In this document: positions 23,101-35,730 of the stretch, in pieces
Numbering within the stretch: the stretch's first letter is position 1
Layout: each line of letters opens with the position of its first letter
DNA from: Artocarpus heterophyllus
Lineage: Eukaryota; Streptophyta; Magnoliopsida; Rosales; Moraceae
Length of the DNA stretch: 64,000 nt
Assembly (NCBI GenBank): GCA_025403435.1
Contig: CM046335.1
Coordinates: 7,630,103 to 7,694,102, forward strand
Direction: 5' to 3'
Program-made: the position numbers and the translations under genes
The notes under the pieces: generated by a model
Databases searched by the model: none
Seen by the model: the letters and a program-made list of their open reading frames with translations, nothing else
What the model was told of the DNA's origin: nothing

Positions 23101-25292
23101 TACATATACATATAGTTGGGTATATTTTCACAGGTTTTTTTTTTTTTTTTCTCTCTTTCTATTTGTTGATTAACTACAAATCATGCTCGTTGTAATGACA
23201 TTTTTGTGCAAGTTTTTCTCTCCTTTTTTTTTGTTTTTTTTTTCCACCTCTTTTTTGGTCATATTGTCAATGAGTTGTCTTGCCGTTGGTGTAATGATCA
23301 TAGCAGGGTATCTTCTTGATAGCGAATGATGCTTTTGTGAGTAATCACAGTTTTTTTTTCGTATGACATTAGCACTGCCGGCGTGAATAATATTAGAGAG
23401 ATGTTTTACGATTTTTAAAAATATTATTTCAAGTACCTCGCTCACATTTTTGGACATAAAAATGTTTCTTTTGCCTATCAATATTTTGGAATTTATTTTA
23501 TAAACACGTTAATAATAAAAAAAAAGAAGCACAATGTAAAAAAAATGAAACCCAAATGTGGCATCATCCCACCTTTTGCTGCATCTTACGACGCCTGATT
23601 GTAAAGTAAACGACATCTAGTCGTGTAAGTCGTTTTTGTGTCTAAACGACACCAAAATTTTCCAACCGACAACAATATGTAATAACTAGAAATAAACGAA
23701 GTTCTTTTCCCAAAAAAAAAAAAAGAAGAAGAGGAAGGAGAAGAAGAAGAAGAAAGAAAAGAAATAAACGAAGTTCTAATTTCCAAACCCCAAAAAAAAT
23801 GACGTAGTACTTTTAAAACTATATATTTACGTACTATTTGGTAAGAGGGTTAGGGAGTAGGACAGATAAAAATTACGAAGAATAAAGATGATTGGAGTAA
23901 TACTTATATTGTTTGATGGAAGAGAATAAAACTTAAAAGGATGAATGGTAATTATATTTTTAATTTTTAAATTGTCTATTTTACTATTGATTAGTATTTT
24001 TTTAATAGTAACAATCTTTTTAACTTAAATTGGGTGGATTTATTAGATTCTTTTCATAAATACTTCTGCAGGGTCCAAAAGAGTGGGCTCAAAAGAGAAC
24101 CCTCTCTCTCTTCATTCCCCTAAGCTAAATAATAGATTAAGGCTCGCCCTCCATCCCTCTCCCTCCATCAATCTATCGTCCCTATCAAATACACTCTTAA
24201 AAAATCTACAACACCAATAAAAGTTGAGATTGTTTTGCAACGGATGGCTTTTTCATGAACGGCAATTAAAAAATAAATCGTTCTTAAGCTCACCGGATTT
24301 TATGAACAAAACGACGTGTCTCTGTAAAAAAATACGTCAAAAAATTCAAATAGGAACGACATGTCGTTTTTAACATAAGCAGAGTCAAAATTTCAAATGT
24401 TTAAGCAATATCAAGTCTAAAGCTGCTAAACAAGGCATGTTAGGTGGTTTCTGGATACGAACCAGCATACTCTAACAATGAAAAGACAAAATTTATTTTT
24501 ATTTGTAAACGACAACAAGTGTTGGTATCACAATGACACGTCGTGTGACTCGTGTCTGCAACTACACGATAGAAACCTCACGTGGGAAATGCTGCGTCGT
24601 TTTCACCGAAACTGACAAACTCTAAAAATTGAAACGGTGTGTCGTTTAATCTTATAGGATTGTACACTTCAAAGGAACAAGTCAGTTTTATCTTGAAGAA
24701 TGAAATTTTATTATGCATGCGAATGATTTATGCAACTCCAATTGATTGTAAAGAAAAAAAAATTAAATAAATTTGACATGTCTTCAATTTTATGAAAATT
24801 AATTATTTAGCATACAAAATTATGGATTTGAAATTGTGTGGAACGCCGAAACGTTGTCCATGCTTTTGCTCTATACCTATTTCGCTCGTTAAGGTTTTTA
24901 ACACGAATAAGAGAGAACATGAATCAAGATCTGCTCTGCTGTCTTATTTTCCTGGCTTGATTGTCTCTTCAATTCAATTTTTTTTTTCATTCTTTTTGCT
25001 TTTGTCGTTGTTTTGATGGACAAGTTGTACCCAAAAAAAAAGAAGAAGAAGAAGAAGACTGGTTTAAGCATTTAGCAGATCACATATCCAAATGGTCTAT
25101 TCCAGTTATAGCTGAAGGTTTCCAGAGACAAATGGGAGATTTGGCTTCATGTGATGTAAGTAGCGAGGACTGAGGACTAAAATTAGAAAACAAGTAGCAA
25201 TTCTTTTTTTATTTATTTTTTTGTTTTTTTGAAATTTCCCTATGACATAGACTATTTGGAGATATACTCTCCAGCGTTTTAGGGCGGGAATA
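23101..25292. other. Intergenic between NPH3-like and DUF4228 genes
   Basis: No gene recognised. The first few hundred bases are the likely 3' untranslated region of the NPH3-like gene. 23600-24660 carries an unusual concentration of AAACGAC and GTCGTTT words. A GAA-rich purine tract lies at 23713-23765. Genes on either side converge here, so both transcripts end in this interval. Confidence 0.5.
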
Positions 25293-26123
25293 TCACCAAT
25301 TAACGAAATCCGAAATTCTCACTTGACGGCCAGCACTTGTGCTTCTTTCTCTCACCCTCTCCGTGTCCGATCTGCTCCGCAAAAAGAAGCTCACTTTCAA
25401 ATTCAGCGCTTTACGAGCGCTATCGGGCTTCCGCAAACACGATTTCAACGTCGGCGCTGATTCTTCCTTTCGACGGCACGAAGTAGAGCAGCTAGGACCT
25501 CCAGTTCGATCGCCGCCATTAGGCTCTATTAATGGCGTCGACGTCGTCTCCGACAGCAATTGCCGTCGGACTTCCCAGTAACTGTTTCTCATCCCCAACC
25601 ACGGCGACGAGAATTCTTCCTCGCCGCTGTGATGATCAATTTCCGATTTCCGAAGTGCAATTTCCTCGCACCTTTTGAAACCCGCTCCGTCGCCATCGTC
25701 GTCGTCAATATTTCGAGGTGTCGTCAGTCGCCGATTGATCTGGATCTGGTGTTTGGGCGTCATTCCGGCGAAGGCCTTGCATGGCGAGGAGGACGAGGAC
25801 GAGGGCGAATACAACGACGACGTCGTTTTGGGAAGCGGAGGAAGAGGAAGAGATGGAATAATTCTATGGTCTCGGTGCTTCTCGGATTTCATCAGATCGT
25901 AGACGGTGTGATTGGGGACGAGGAAGAATACTTTCCCCAGAGGAAGAACAGACGCGGGATTTATCACGATCCACGGGAGCTTGAAAACGTCGGGTCGGGT
26001 TATGCAGTGCCTTGGGTTCTTGCTCATCACTTCCCCGGCGGTGATCGGCTCTCTCAGAATCTGAACGTACCGTCCCGGGTGAACTAATTTCAAAATGCCT
26101 TTCTCTGCCACGGTAGGTCCCAT
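25293..26123 (-). CDS. DUF4228 (PADRE) domain protein
   Basis: Intact single-exon gene of 276 residues. The N-terminus carries the DUF4228 signature: GILKLVHPGRYVQILREPI (residues about 9-27), then EVMSKNPRHCITRPDVF, PWIVI, and LPLGKVFFLVPNHTVYDLM (to about 81). A long low-complexity, Ser- and acidic-rich region follows, then a short conserved C-terminal motif LKSCLRKPDSARKALNLKVS. This family is plant-specific and mostly reported as responsive to pathogens and abiotic stress; the biochemical role is unknown. The start fits because the domain begins within ten residues of the first ATG, and no upstream in-frame ATG is needed. The C-terminus VRISDFVNW is followed by TGA at 25295-25293. Several antisense open frames over this gene are composition shadows. 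Confidence 0.9.
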   Translation of the reverse strand: MGPTVAEKGILKLVHPGRYVQILREPITAGEVMSKNPRHCITRPDVFKLPWIVINPASVLPLGKVFFLVPNHTVYDLMKSEKHRDHRIIPSLPLPPLPKTTSSLYSPSSSSSSPCKAFAGMTPKHQIQINRRLTTPRNIDDDDGDGAGFKRCEEIALRKSEIDHHSGEEEFSSPWLGMRNSYWEVRRQLLSETTSTPLIEPNGGDRTGGPSCSTSCRRKEESAPTLKSCLRKPDSARKALNLKVSFFLRSRSDTERVRERSTSAGRQVRISDFVNW

Positions 26124-27600
26124 TTGCTAAATTATTATACTATTTTGTAAAGCAAAATTACGATTAGAGTAAAAAAGGAAAGGAAAAGGGGAAGACGAGC
26201 AAGTCTTAGGTTTGTTCTTATAGTGACGAGGATTGTAATAAAGACAATGGGATTGTTCGATGATTCTTATGAAACAATCTTAGGATAACACGACTCCGTT
26301 ATTAAAAAACTTTGCCGGAGGAGATTGGCAACTAGCTAGTTGCGCATGGATATTGTAAAATAATCTGAAAGGATAAATCCGATTAGTTAATTTTGGGAGG
26401 CTCTCGTGCTTATCTTGCTTTCGGTGGCCTCAAGAAATCTAACTTTGATAAAATAGATTATATGTATTAAAGAAAAAAAATAAAAAATAACAAAAAAAGG
26501 TCATGTGGGGAAGACAATAATATTTCCGGTAGAGGTGGAGTCATGTGAGGACATGACCCTAACCGCCGGACGGTTTGGACGTGGAAATATCATTCAAATA
26601 GGGAAACAAAATGGGGGCAAAATCTTGTTTCCGAGTTGGGGTGAGACGGGGTAGGGGAATCACTTCCCGTCCGCCTCCTCCTTTATACTTATATATATTT
26701 AAAGAAGTACAATTTATTTTTGAGTAGAATTATATTATGTCCTTTTCGTTTTATTGATGGACCTTGAAATTTTTAAAGTAACAAATAAGATAAACGATAG
26801 AATAACATTAATGACTTTTTTCATGACAAATAAATATATATATACATTGTATTTATTTTAAAAACATATATTTACTATTGTTTCACATATATATATATAT
26901 TTTTGTTGAATTTTGGTTTTGTTTTAAAAATGTGAATTTAGTATGAATTTTATCTCACGTTGTCGTGTATTATTTTTGAAATTTTCTTCGACGTTAAACA
27001 TCATTGTAGGGATTGAAGAGTATATGGAAAAACACCTCCAACGAAGATTTTCTGACTTTGTTCCAGCCTCTTTTTAGTGGGGATGGATCGGAAATGGTTT
27101 TGGAAAGCAGAAATATATAGAGAGTCTTGAAGACAGAAAAAGCAATCCTGATCCCACCTACCTGTTGTCATTCTTATTTTTATGTAATCTCTTAAGGAAA
27201 AAAACCACATAAGAATTTTTTCGGTGGCATATAAAAAATACTATAATAATAGAGCATTGTTTCCACCGTTAGATAATCAAGTTATCTTTATTTTACTTTT
27301 TGATGTCATTTTGATAAAATGTGGCATTCAAAAAACACATTACCAATGGTGATGGCTTTCATCAAAGCTCAAAAGAACTACAAACTCTGGCAGGAAAAGT
27401 TTTCTTTCTTTTCTAGTACGTGCAAAAAAGAATGAATAGGAGGAAAATATTTTTTAGAGATTTAAAAAGAAAGTGTTGCACAAAATTACTCAAAAAATAT
27501 GCCTAATTGTTTATTTTGGTAGTTGACATTCGCTTTTGCGTCTAGCTACTTTGAAATTTATGAAATATACAAATTAGATCTAGTTAGTAAAGTGATAATT
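26124..27600. other. Intergenic, DUF4228 upstream side
   Basis: No gene recognised. The segment next to 26123 should include the DUF4228 promoter. It is AT-rich with short TA runs at 26833-26843 and 26887-26900. Nothing else supportable was seen. Confidence 0.45.
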
Positions 27601-27601
27601 T

Positions 27602-28238
27602 TTAGAGTAAATTAGGTAATATGTCACTTTTTTACTATCACTATTGTGCTCTATCATTTATCTTTCATTCGTTTGATTCATACCACTTTTCATAGCCCAA
27701 AATGTTAGAATACTCTTAAATAACACTTGTTTACCTAACCTTAACCTAAAATATTTATGATTAACTATGTATTTATTCTATTTGGAAAGTAGTATGTTTC
27801 AAACTTTCTCTTAAAAGTTAGAGTAAATTAGGTAACTTACTATCATTATTGTGCTCTATCATTTATCTTTCCTTCCGTTTGATTCATACCACTTCTCATA
27901 GCCAAAAAGGTTAGAACACTCTTAAATAACACTTGTTTGCCTAACCTTAACCTAAAATACTTATGATCAACTATGTATTTATTCTATTTGGAAGTAGTAT
28001 GTTTCAAACTTTCTCCTAAAAGTTAGAGTAAATTAGGTAACTTACTATCATTATCGCACTCTATCATTTATCTTTCCTTCGTTTGATTCATACAACTTCT
28101 CATAGCCAAAAAGGCTAGAATACTCTTAAATAATGCATTGTTTGCCTAACTATAACCTAAAATACTTATGATCAACTATGTATTTATTCTATTTAGAAGT
28201 AGTATGTTTTAAACTTTTTCCTAAAAGTGATAAACTTG
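27602..28238. repeat. Three tandem copies of a 205-216-bp repeat
   Basis: Units start at 27602, 27818 and 28023, each with TTAGAGTAAATTAGGTAA. Each continues with TGTGCTCTATCATTTATC or a variant, then ACTTATGATCAACTATGTAT and GTATGTTTCAAACTTT. A single diverged copy lies at about 48640-48870 and shares the flank ATAAAAGTGATAA...TTGAAAAA. The third copy ends about 140 bp before the hAT element. Confidence 0.9.
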
Positions 28239-28491
28239 AAAAACAATACTGCAGAAGTGGTGGGTAGGGTTCTACAAGAAATAAAATAGCAAAAGAATCA
28301 AATAGATCAAAAATTATTCTTTTTAAAAGGAAAAAATGTGACATAATTTCATTTTTATTTAAAAAATGTATCCTTTTAAACAGAGGCAAAACCAAAAAAT
28401 ATTTCCAATGGGCGCAAAATATAAAGCATAAAAGGATAAAAAGATAATATAAAGTTTCTAATAATTCATTTCAATACTTCAGTTTAATACA

Positions 28492-30772
28492 TTACAACTT
28501 TTCTTTACGAGTTTTCATTTTTTGAAAGCGTTCCATAATGACTACATTATCAGTGCCGCTAAAAATATCTTTTTTAATGTATACAACTAAATTGTCATTC
28601 ATCCATCGATCTCCTATTCGGCTATTCTTCACAATATTCACAGCAGAAAATACTCCCTCAATAATAGTTGTAGCAACTGGAAGAATCAACGCCAAAATCT
28701 CAAGCAAAAAAACTAATGGATATACCTTGTGTTTTTTTGTCTCAATTATTTTTTATGCAAGATCGCCAATACCTCTCAATCGTGCAGATTCTATACTAAA
28801 GCACATAACCAATATATAGATTTGAAGCTGATTATCAAGAGCCATGAGTTGTACCATAGGAAAATCTTCAGGATAAAACTCTGCAAAGCGAAGCAATTTT
28901 TTCCTCATCAAAAGCAGAAATAAATGACACAAACAAGCTACACATAACAACAATTCATTATTTGCCTCAGTGAAATGATCATTTAACTCAAGAAGTTGTA
29001 AATCAATAGCCGTATAAAACAACTCAACTCTGAAATGATGCAAGTTTGTGATTTCTGAAGTGTTACGTCATGGTAGACCTAGAACCATAAACTTATCATT
29101 CATATTTCGGACATCAATGTTATGGTTTTCACAAAAGGAAGAGACTTCATCAAGAAAAAAATCCTAATCATTGTCTCTCATATGCTGTAATTGTTGCATG
29201 CATAATTTTACTAAACGCATAGCATTTACAATATCTTGGTCTTTTTCTTTGTAGTGCCCTTGACAACTCATTTATAGTTCCTAACACGGTTCTCATTAGA
29301 TGTAGACCAAAAACAAAATCAAATGATTGCATCGACTCCAATAAATAATTTGCTTCACAACTTTGTTCAGAACTCGATGAATCATCTACAATAGATTGAA
29401 GGACGTCAATTACAGATGAGAACATGACAAACAAATTAATTAAAGTACTATAATGTGAGCCCTATAGTGTATCACCAGAACACTTGAAAGTAGTATATTG
29501 ATCTAGGCTCCAGCCACTAGATATCTCACCACTATTAAGTTCTTCGACAATTGTGGCAATGTGTTTCTCTTGAAGAAGATCACAACGTTTTGGTAAAGCT
29601 GCAACAACATTTACTATACTAGCAACTGACACAGCTACAAGAGCTTATTGAAGTTGGTGAGCAAAACAATGAACATAAAAAGCACATGGATTCTCTTTCA
29701 AGATAAGTGATTTTAGACCATTAAACTTACCTTGCATATTGCTAGCTCAATGTAGCCTTGTCCTCTCAATCTATAAATGCTTAACCAATGTTTGGATAAT
29801 ACTTTATCAATTGCATTCTCTAGTGAAACAGATGTGGTACTAGAAACATGTTCAATACCTATAAAATGTTCTATCACATGTCTATTCTTGTCTACATAAC
29901 GCAAAACAATGGCCATTTACTTCTTTATCGAGACATCACCAGATTCATCAACGAGAATGGAAAACAATGCATTGCCAATATCTTTAGTAATAAGATCAAC
30001 TGTTGTAGCAGCATTGACATTAACAATGTCTTTTTGAATTTCAGGTAATGTTAACTTATTATTCTTAGGAGCATTGTCGAAAGTAACAGAATTTATTGCA
30101 TCATTATGATTAGCTAAAAAGTGCAAGAGCTCAAGGAAGTTACCTCAGTTGGTTGAAGTCTTAGACTTATCATGACCACAAAATGCAAGTGCTTGTCGTA
30201 ATAGAAACTAAATACAATCTATTGAAGCACTCAAGCAAACTCGATATTCACTTTGAGATCGTTTTGATTTCTTTGACAAAATTCCATTAATATGTTGATT
30301 CTCATTCTTCAAGGCTTCATATTTGTTCCAAGCTTGGTTATGGGTGCTATTGAGGCCTCCAACATGTGTTTGAAATCTTTATAGTTTTTTCCAATTTGAG
30401 AACCCCTCACCAATAAAAGAGTCAGCGCTTAAAAAGATAACAACTTAAGCAAAATGTTGCATCTTTAGCCATGCTATATTCTAATCAATTGCCATATTGA
30501 TCAAGCCAATCAGAGTTGAATCTTCTTGATTTTTCTCCAAACTTTATAAAGGGAAAATTATGTTCTCTAGGTTGACATGGACCTTTTTGCATATATGCTC
30601 TTAGAACTTGATCTCTTACGTTAGAAATATATTCTATAATTGGATTCCTAAGTCCGGGATCGGTACAAAGTTCTCCCACGTTCAATTCTATCTTGTTAGT
30701 CTTTGTACTAACATCATCATCTCTTCTTTTAGACAATGTTGAATCTAATTTCCTTTTAAAATATCTCTCCAT
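28492..30772 (-). pseudogene. hAT transposase (TTF zinc finger / DUF4371), decayed
   Basis: The N-terminus at 30772 reads MERYFKRKLDSTLSKRRDDD, then a TTF-type finger region (RNPIIEYISNVRDQVLRAY, FPFIKFGEKSRRFNSDWLDQYGN) and a stop. DUF4371 follows in another frame (about 30126-29917, DAINSVTFDNAPKNNK and SILVDESGDVSIKK). KHWLSIYRLRGQGY near 29760 is followed by a 1-nt loss; the other frame would read GASNMQGKFNG. The C-terminal hAT dimerisation region is at 28707-28492 (LALILPVATTIIEGVFSAVN, RWMNDNLVVYIKKDIF). Many stops and frame changes make it non-functional. Such proteins resemble ZMYM1 in animals. Confidence 0.85.
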
Positions 30773-30831
30773 GACATTACAAATTATTATAGGTCAACAA
30801 GACAACAACCCACAATTGATAAATGAAACAC

Positions 30832-32804
30832 TGTTAGAAAAATCGGTTTGATAACGCAACAGAATATTAAAAATTTTTATAAAACACCCAAGAAACTAAT
30901 TAATGATGCTATAAACAATAAATTAAATCTAATTTTATGTACCCGTTGGAGACCAAAAATAATACTTTTGACTGAACAATTTTTTAAGAACGAATCCCTA
31001 CAGTTCTTTCAAATCATTGTGTGTGTGGCCATAACTCAGCAAATTTCCACCACAGCTACACTCCTTCCAGCTGCTCCAGTGCTTAAGAACTAGGATTACT
31101 AAAGATGAGTAATCCAAGCTCTCTTCTCTAATTTGCATTTAGGTAGTCTCAAGAATAAATGAAGACTAAAGGCCTCTATTTATAGAAGTAATAGAAAGAG
31201 TCAGAAGTCTATCGGGATTAGGAGAGAAATTTTCTCTCCCCTTTTTCCATAGAAGATGCCACCCAAGGGTAAATTATACCTTTGTGTACACACCTATATC
31301 AGGTAGGGAAAATTCAAAATCCTAGCCAATCACAGTATAGGGATTTGTGATTATCTGCATCATCTCGGATAACTCTAATTCAAACAATTCAATTTAAATT
31401 AGAATTCTATTATCCAAGATAACTATCTAATTTAAATAATTGCCAATAATTATACTTTATCCATAATTCAAATTCAATTAGAATGTAAATCAATTACTCA
31501 AATGCAAAATTTAAATAATTAATTATCCAAAATCCTAATTATCAATTTGAATAATTATTTTCAAGAATTAATTAAATTAATTCTTCAATATTTACATATG
31601 TAGGCGCCATCCTTAGTGGGCTTGCGCCCGCTAGCAGCCCAATCGAATTGTGGCCCACACATCCCATCAGACCCAATGGCCCGACTCGTGTATACTTCTC
31701 TTTTATCGGTGGTATTTGGAACTTATTCGATCTATCATAAAAGAATTCGTAAGCTAAAATTGGGACTCGATGTACATATATTATCAAGCTTCAATAGTTA
31801 TAGATAAATTATTACTCAATTAATTATCTTGTTTAATTATTAACTTCAGTGTCACTCCACTATAAACCCAAAGCTGCACTCTTGATAATATACCGCATTA
31901 CGAGACCTCTAAATTATAAGTCTTGTCTATAACCTCTGATATAATGTGTATCCTTATAGGTTATTCATAATTTGATGAATGACTTAGTTCTGGTTTATCT
32001 TTTGATTATTTTATCTCAAAATTTCATTATTTCACCATCAGAAAATTCATTCCTTTTATAATATATACAAAAAGAATATCATCTGATTATCATATATATC
32101 CAGATGATCAAGGCCTCATTTTGTTTTCCAATACCCAAATAATACCTTTGAAACGATAACATTAACTCTTTGTTAGAAAGCCATGGATTCTATATCTATA
32201 GATTACGCTCTCATCGAATATAAGTTACATCTCTAACACACTAACAATATCAAAACTTATGCGTTTGGTATATTAAAGATACAAGCTACAAACATGGAGT
32301 CACGAATCCACTTTAAGATTAAGATGATACATAAATGATTATTCAAGAGAATTAATTTAAGTTAAACGAAATTATTATTAAATCAATTCAAGATTAGGCC
32401 CAGTCCAATGTGCGACTACCATTAGGTCTACTAAACCAATATGTCTACCATGGAGTCATATCTGTTCTGACGACCAAGATAAACTACCTCCCCAATTGTA
32501 CGTAGATCCCCATTACAGTTTTGTCATGTATAAAGTGTCCAGCTCTATAAATAGATTACGAACTATATAATTTAGACTATTAATCTCTGAATTTGATCTT
32601 TTCTTCATATAAACTCCATATATGCTTAATTTTAAGTATTAATTCTAATAATCAAAGATTGCATGTGTGGTAAAATACAACCATTAACATGATAGTAATA
32701 CGAGGACCATCATTATTACATATAATATTCATATTATTATTTATTTCACCAAAAATGTCATAATATACCTAAAGTATTTATTCCTTAAAGCACCGATTCT
32801 CACA
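30832..32804 (+). mobile_element. Copia-type LTR inside the hAT element
   Basis: Begins TGTTAGAAAAATCGG (30832), like the 2.03-kb solo LTR at 2502-4535 (TGTTGGAAAAAGG). It shares diverged blocks with it in order, for example GACTTAGTTCTG...TTTTGATTATTTTATCT near 31980, AGCCATGGATTCTATATCTAT near 32180 and AAGATGATACATAAATGATT near 32322. It ends about TTCCTTAAAGCACC...TCACA (32804). A typical LTR promoter-like portion and AT-rich CAATTTAAATTA runs lie between. No target duplication is visible (AACAC versus AATGC), so the right border is approximate. No internal domain is seen, so it is probably a solo LTR. Confidence 0.6.
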
Positions 32805-34380
32805 AATGCAACAAAAGTAGCAATAAAAACAACAAAAGTGAGCTTATACTCCAAAATTTACAAAAAAGAATAAACAATTAAGTGACCACTACTATTGGTT
32901 GTAGGTTTTTTTTTCTTTTTTCTTTTTATTTTTTGAAAGCTATTTGTTATAATTATATCTTCTAGTTCAATGCATATATACTCTATACAAACACTTGTAG
33001 ACTAACACAACAAAGCTAAGACTTAAAGGGAAATTTTGCTAAACTACTTAGTTCATGACATCACAATCTCTCATCAATTAAAAATCAAACCCAAAATTAA
33101 TAAAGATTAATAAAATACAACAAAAGGTTTACATACCTGAGCAGTTAAGGATTGGGATATAAATTTGATATCTTGGACTTGAACTTAAAGAACACTTGAT
33201 GAATGAACAATGAATGCCCAGCCACAAAGACAAAGTGGAATTTTTGTTTTTTGTTTTTTATTTCTTTTATTTGGATGATTACCAATGCAGAGTCTCTCTT
33301 TTCATTTTTTTTTTTTTTCCGGTTTTCCCTTGTTCCTTTTGAAGGGGGATGAAAAGTTGTCTTTTAACTTTTCCTTCCTAAATGTTCCATGTAGCTTTTT
33401 TTATTTTGTTTTAATTTTTTAGTTTTTAGCAATCACACGACAACTTTTTCTAATAGATTAATGAGAGATATGACCTTTTTTATTTATAGAATTAAAATAT
33501 ATTTGTAGTTTATGAATATTCTTTATATGTCTTAATATATATATATAAAGACATTAATGATTATAATAATGATATTGTTAGTTTTAATTTATTTTTTTAG
33601 AATAACTATAATATACATATTTAAGATTTCAAACGGATTATGATATCATTATATTAAAAAAAATCCCTAAATTTCAGGGTGTTTGTTGCTTAAATTCAAA
33701 TTGGTATCTAAAATAACAATTTTAAAATTCCCTAAAAAGATAGAATTTTTTTATCAACAAGTTGGATTTACTGACAAATTGGAATTAAGGTGTTGTAATT
33801 AAATTAATGATATAGTTTTACTGACAAATTGAAATTAATGTGTTGTAATTAAATTAATAACGCAGTGTTATTAAGTCTTTTTACGTGTCTTACTGGCTAT
33901 ATAATTGATATATCATTAAGTTAACAATACATAATGATAATGATACGTAATGATATTCATTTCTTAAGACTTCAAGCGAATGAATTTCCTTTTTGTGATA
34001 TGTAATTAAATTAATGATATAATACTTATTAAGTTTTTTTATGTATCTCATAGGTTATACAATTGTTATATCATTAAGTTAATTATACGGAATGATAATG
34101 ATACTCAATGACATTCATTTCATTTTTTTTAAAACTTCAAGTGATAATAATAATACATCAATATAATATGTTAAAATAAGTAATATACATGCATATTTTT
34201 TCCTAATTTAACTATTCAAAAAATAAGAAAATCTGTTATAAAAATTTAAATACATGCTAATATTTAGTTATTAAGGTTTTGAATATATAAAATTTTAAAA
34301 ATAGATATATAAATAATATTTATACAATAAAAATAGATATTAATTCATTCTTTAAAGAATCGAACCGATTATGTAATCTT
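32805..34380. other. hAT interior, non-coding
   Basis: AT-rich sequence between the nested LTR and the 5' end of the hAT element. It includes a direct duplication at 33844-34150. No coding sequence recognised. Confidence 0.5.
33844..34150. repeat. Direct duplication, period about 157 bp
   Basis: Two diverged units beginning TGTAATTAAATTAAT at 33844 and 34001. Both continue with TTATTAAGT, TTTTTACGTG or TTTTTATGTA, ATATCATTAAGTTAA and GATATTCATTTC or GACATTCATTTC. A partial third start lies at about 33794. Confidence 0.8.
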
Positions 34381-34969
34381 TACTTTCCAATAATAGTTCA
34401 ATTTGGACTAATAAAGTAAAGGCCCAAAAGATTTACAAGACTTCGGGGGCACGATTGTCCTTTTAATATGTTCCAAGTGGGCTGATTATGTTTTGGTCTG
34501 ATATGTTCCAAAGTGGGGGCACGGTTGTTCTTTTAATAGATCTAGGGGGCACATTTGAAATACTTTAAAAATTCAGAGGCATTAATAGAAGAAAAAAATC
34601 TCAGCGGGGCACGCGCCTCCACTGAATATAGAGTGCCTCCACCAGTGCTTTTAAGATTTGTTTCAAAATTATTATTTTTTTGTTATTTCATGTATATTTT
34701 TAAATTTTCACAGCATGTTCATGCTAGTTCCTATCTGAAAATAAATAGTTTATCAATTACAGAGTTAAGACTATATACTTCATTAATCAAGTAAAATTTT
34801 GATTTAGTTCTTTAATTTAGATTAACCCAAAAATATTAAAGTGAGCACATACAAAATTGATCATGATAGGAATGAAAGAAACTAATTGCAATATAAGTCA
34901 GAATTGATCATAAACAATAAGATTATTCTAGAGAGATAGTTGATATTAAAGGTTTAAGAAATTTATGAT

Positions 34970-35730
34970 AAAGATAAATGAAGTTGAATAGAGAAAAAAT
35001 TAAAAAGGAACCATACGGAAAAGATAGGAGAACAATAGGGCTAAGAGATTATAGTAGACAAATGGAGCAAAAAATAAAGAAAGAAGTAGAAAGTAAAACA
35101 ACAAAAAGAGTAAGAAATAGGAAAAAAAATAAAGCACCGAATGAAAAAAAAGAGTAAAAAGTAGTAGAGTTTAAAGGGGAAAAAAAGAAAAATGTAGATT
35201 ACCGTAGAACACTAAATAAGTAAAAATGGAAGAAAAAAAAAGTAAAGACCCTAAAAAGAATGAAATAGAAAAAAAGAAAAATATCAAAAAATTAAAAGGG
35301 AAGAAATAAACATTGATTGTAAGAGACAATATTTGACAAATAGAGTTTAAAAAGAAAAAATAAAGCACCAAAATGATAGAGTTTTTTTAAAAAAAGAAGT
35401 TTGAAATATGAGACTATGGTAGACAATAAACACTAAAAAATAAAAAGAAAAAAGAAAAAGGTAAAAAAGATTAATAAAGGAAATGAAAGGAAAAATTAAA
35501 AAAAAAACAAAAAATAAAATGAAAAAAAGTAAAAAGGGATTAATGAAATAAAAGAAAGGAAAAAAGTAGAGCACAGAATGATAAGTGAAAGTAATAAGAT
35601 ACTAATAAAAAAGGAGAAGACAAAAAAATGATGAGAAGCAATAGGAAAAAAAGGAAAATTTTTATTAAGGCAAAAGAAAAAGGAAAAAAAAAACAAAACG
35701 ATTTGTTTTGAAAAAAAAAAAAAAGAACAG
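34970..35730. repeat. Purine-rich satellite-like block
   Basis: About 750 bp of mostly A and G on the plus strand. Within it a degenerate unit recurs, recognisable by GATTATAGTAGACAAAT (35047), GATTACCGTAGAACACTAAA (35197) and GAGACTATGGTAGACAATAA (35409), and by AAAGCACCGAATGA-like words (35132, 35362, about 35567). The spacing of about 150-210 bp suggests an old tandem array. Phe- and Ser-rich minus-strand open frames here are composition artefacts. Confidence 0.65.

Larger units (their letters stand above)
28381..34647 (-). mobile_element. hAT element with nested LTR
   Basis: Left end CAGAGGCAAAACCA (28381). The right end, read on the minus strand, is CACTGGTGGAGGCAC (34647). Both are degenerate forms of the CAGTGGCGGAGCCA-type ends usual for hAT elements with a TTF-zinc-finger transposase. 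Flanks are CTTTTAAA (28373-28380) and CTTTTAAG (34648-34655), an 8-bp duplication with one mismatch. The transposase relic (28492-30772) reads from right to left, and the GC-rich GGGGCACGCGCC stretch near the right end is typical of the 5' end. The 6.27-kb span includes a copia-type LTR (30832-32804), which explains the long gap between the 5' end and the transposase start. Confidence 0.8.

Noticed and set aside
25339..26087. Plus-strand open frames opposite the DUF4228 gene
   Set aside because: Antisense composition effect; the minus strand carries the conserved domain.
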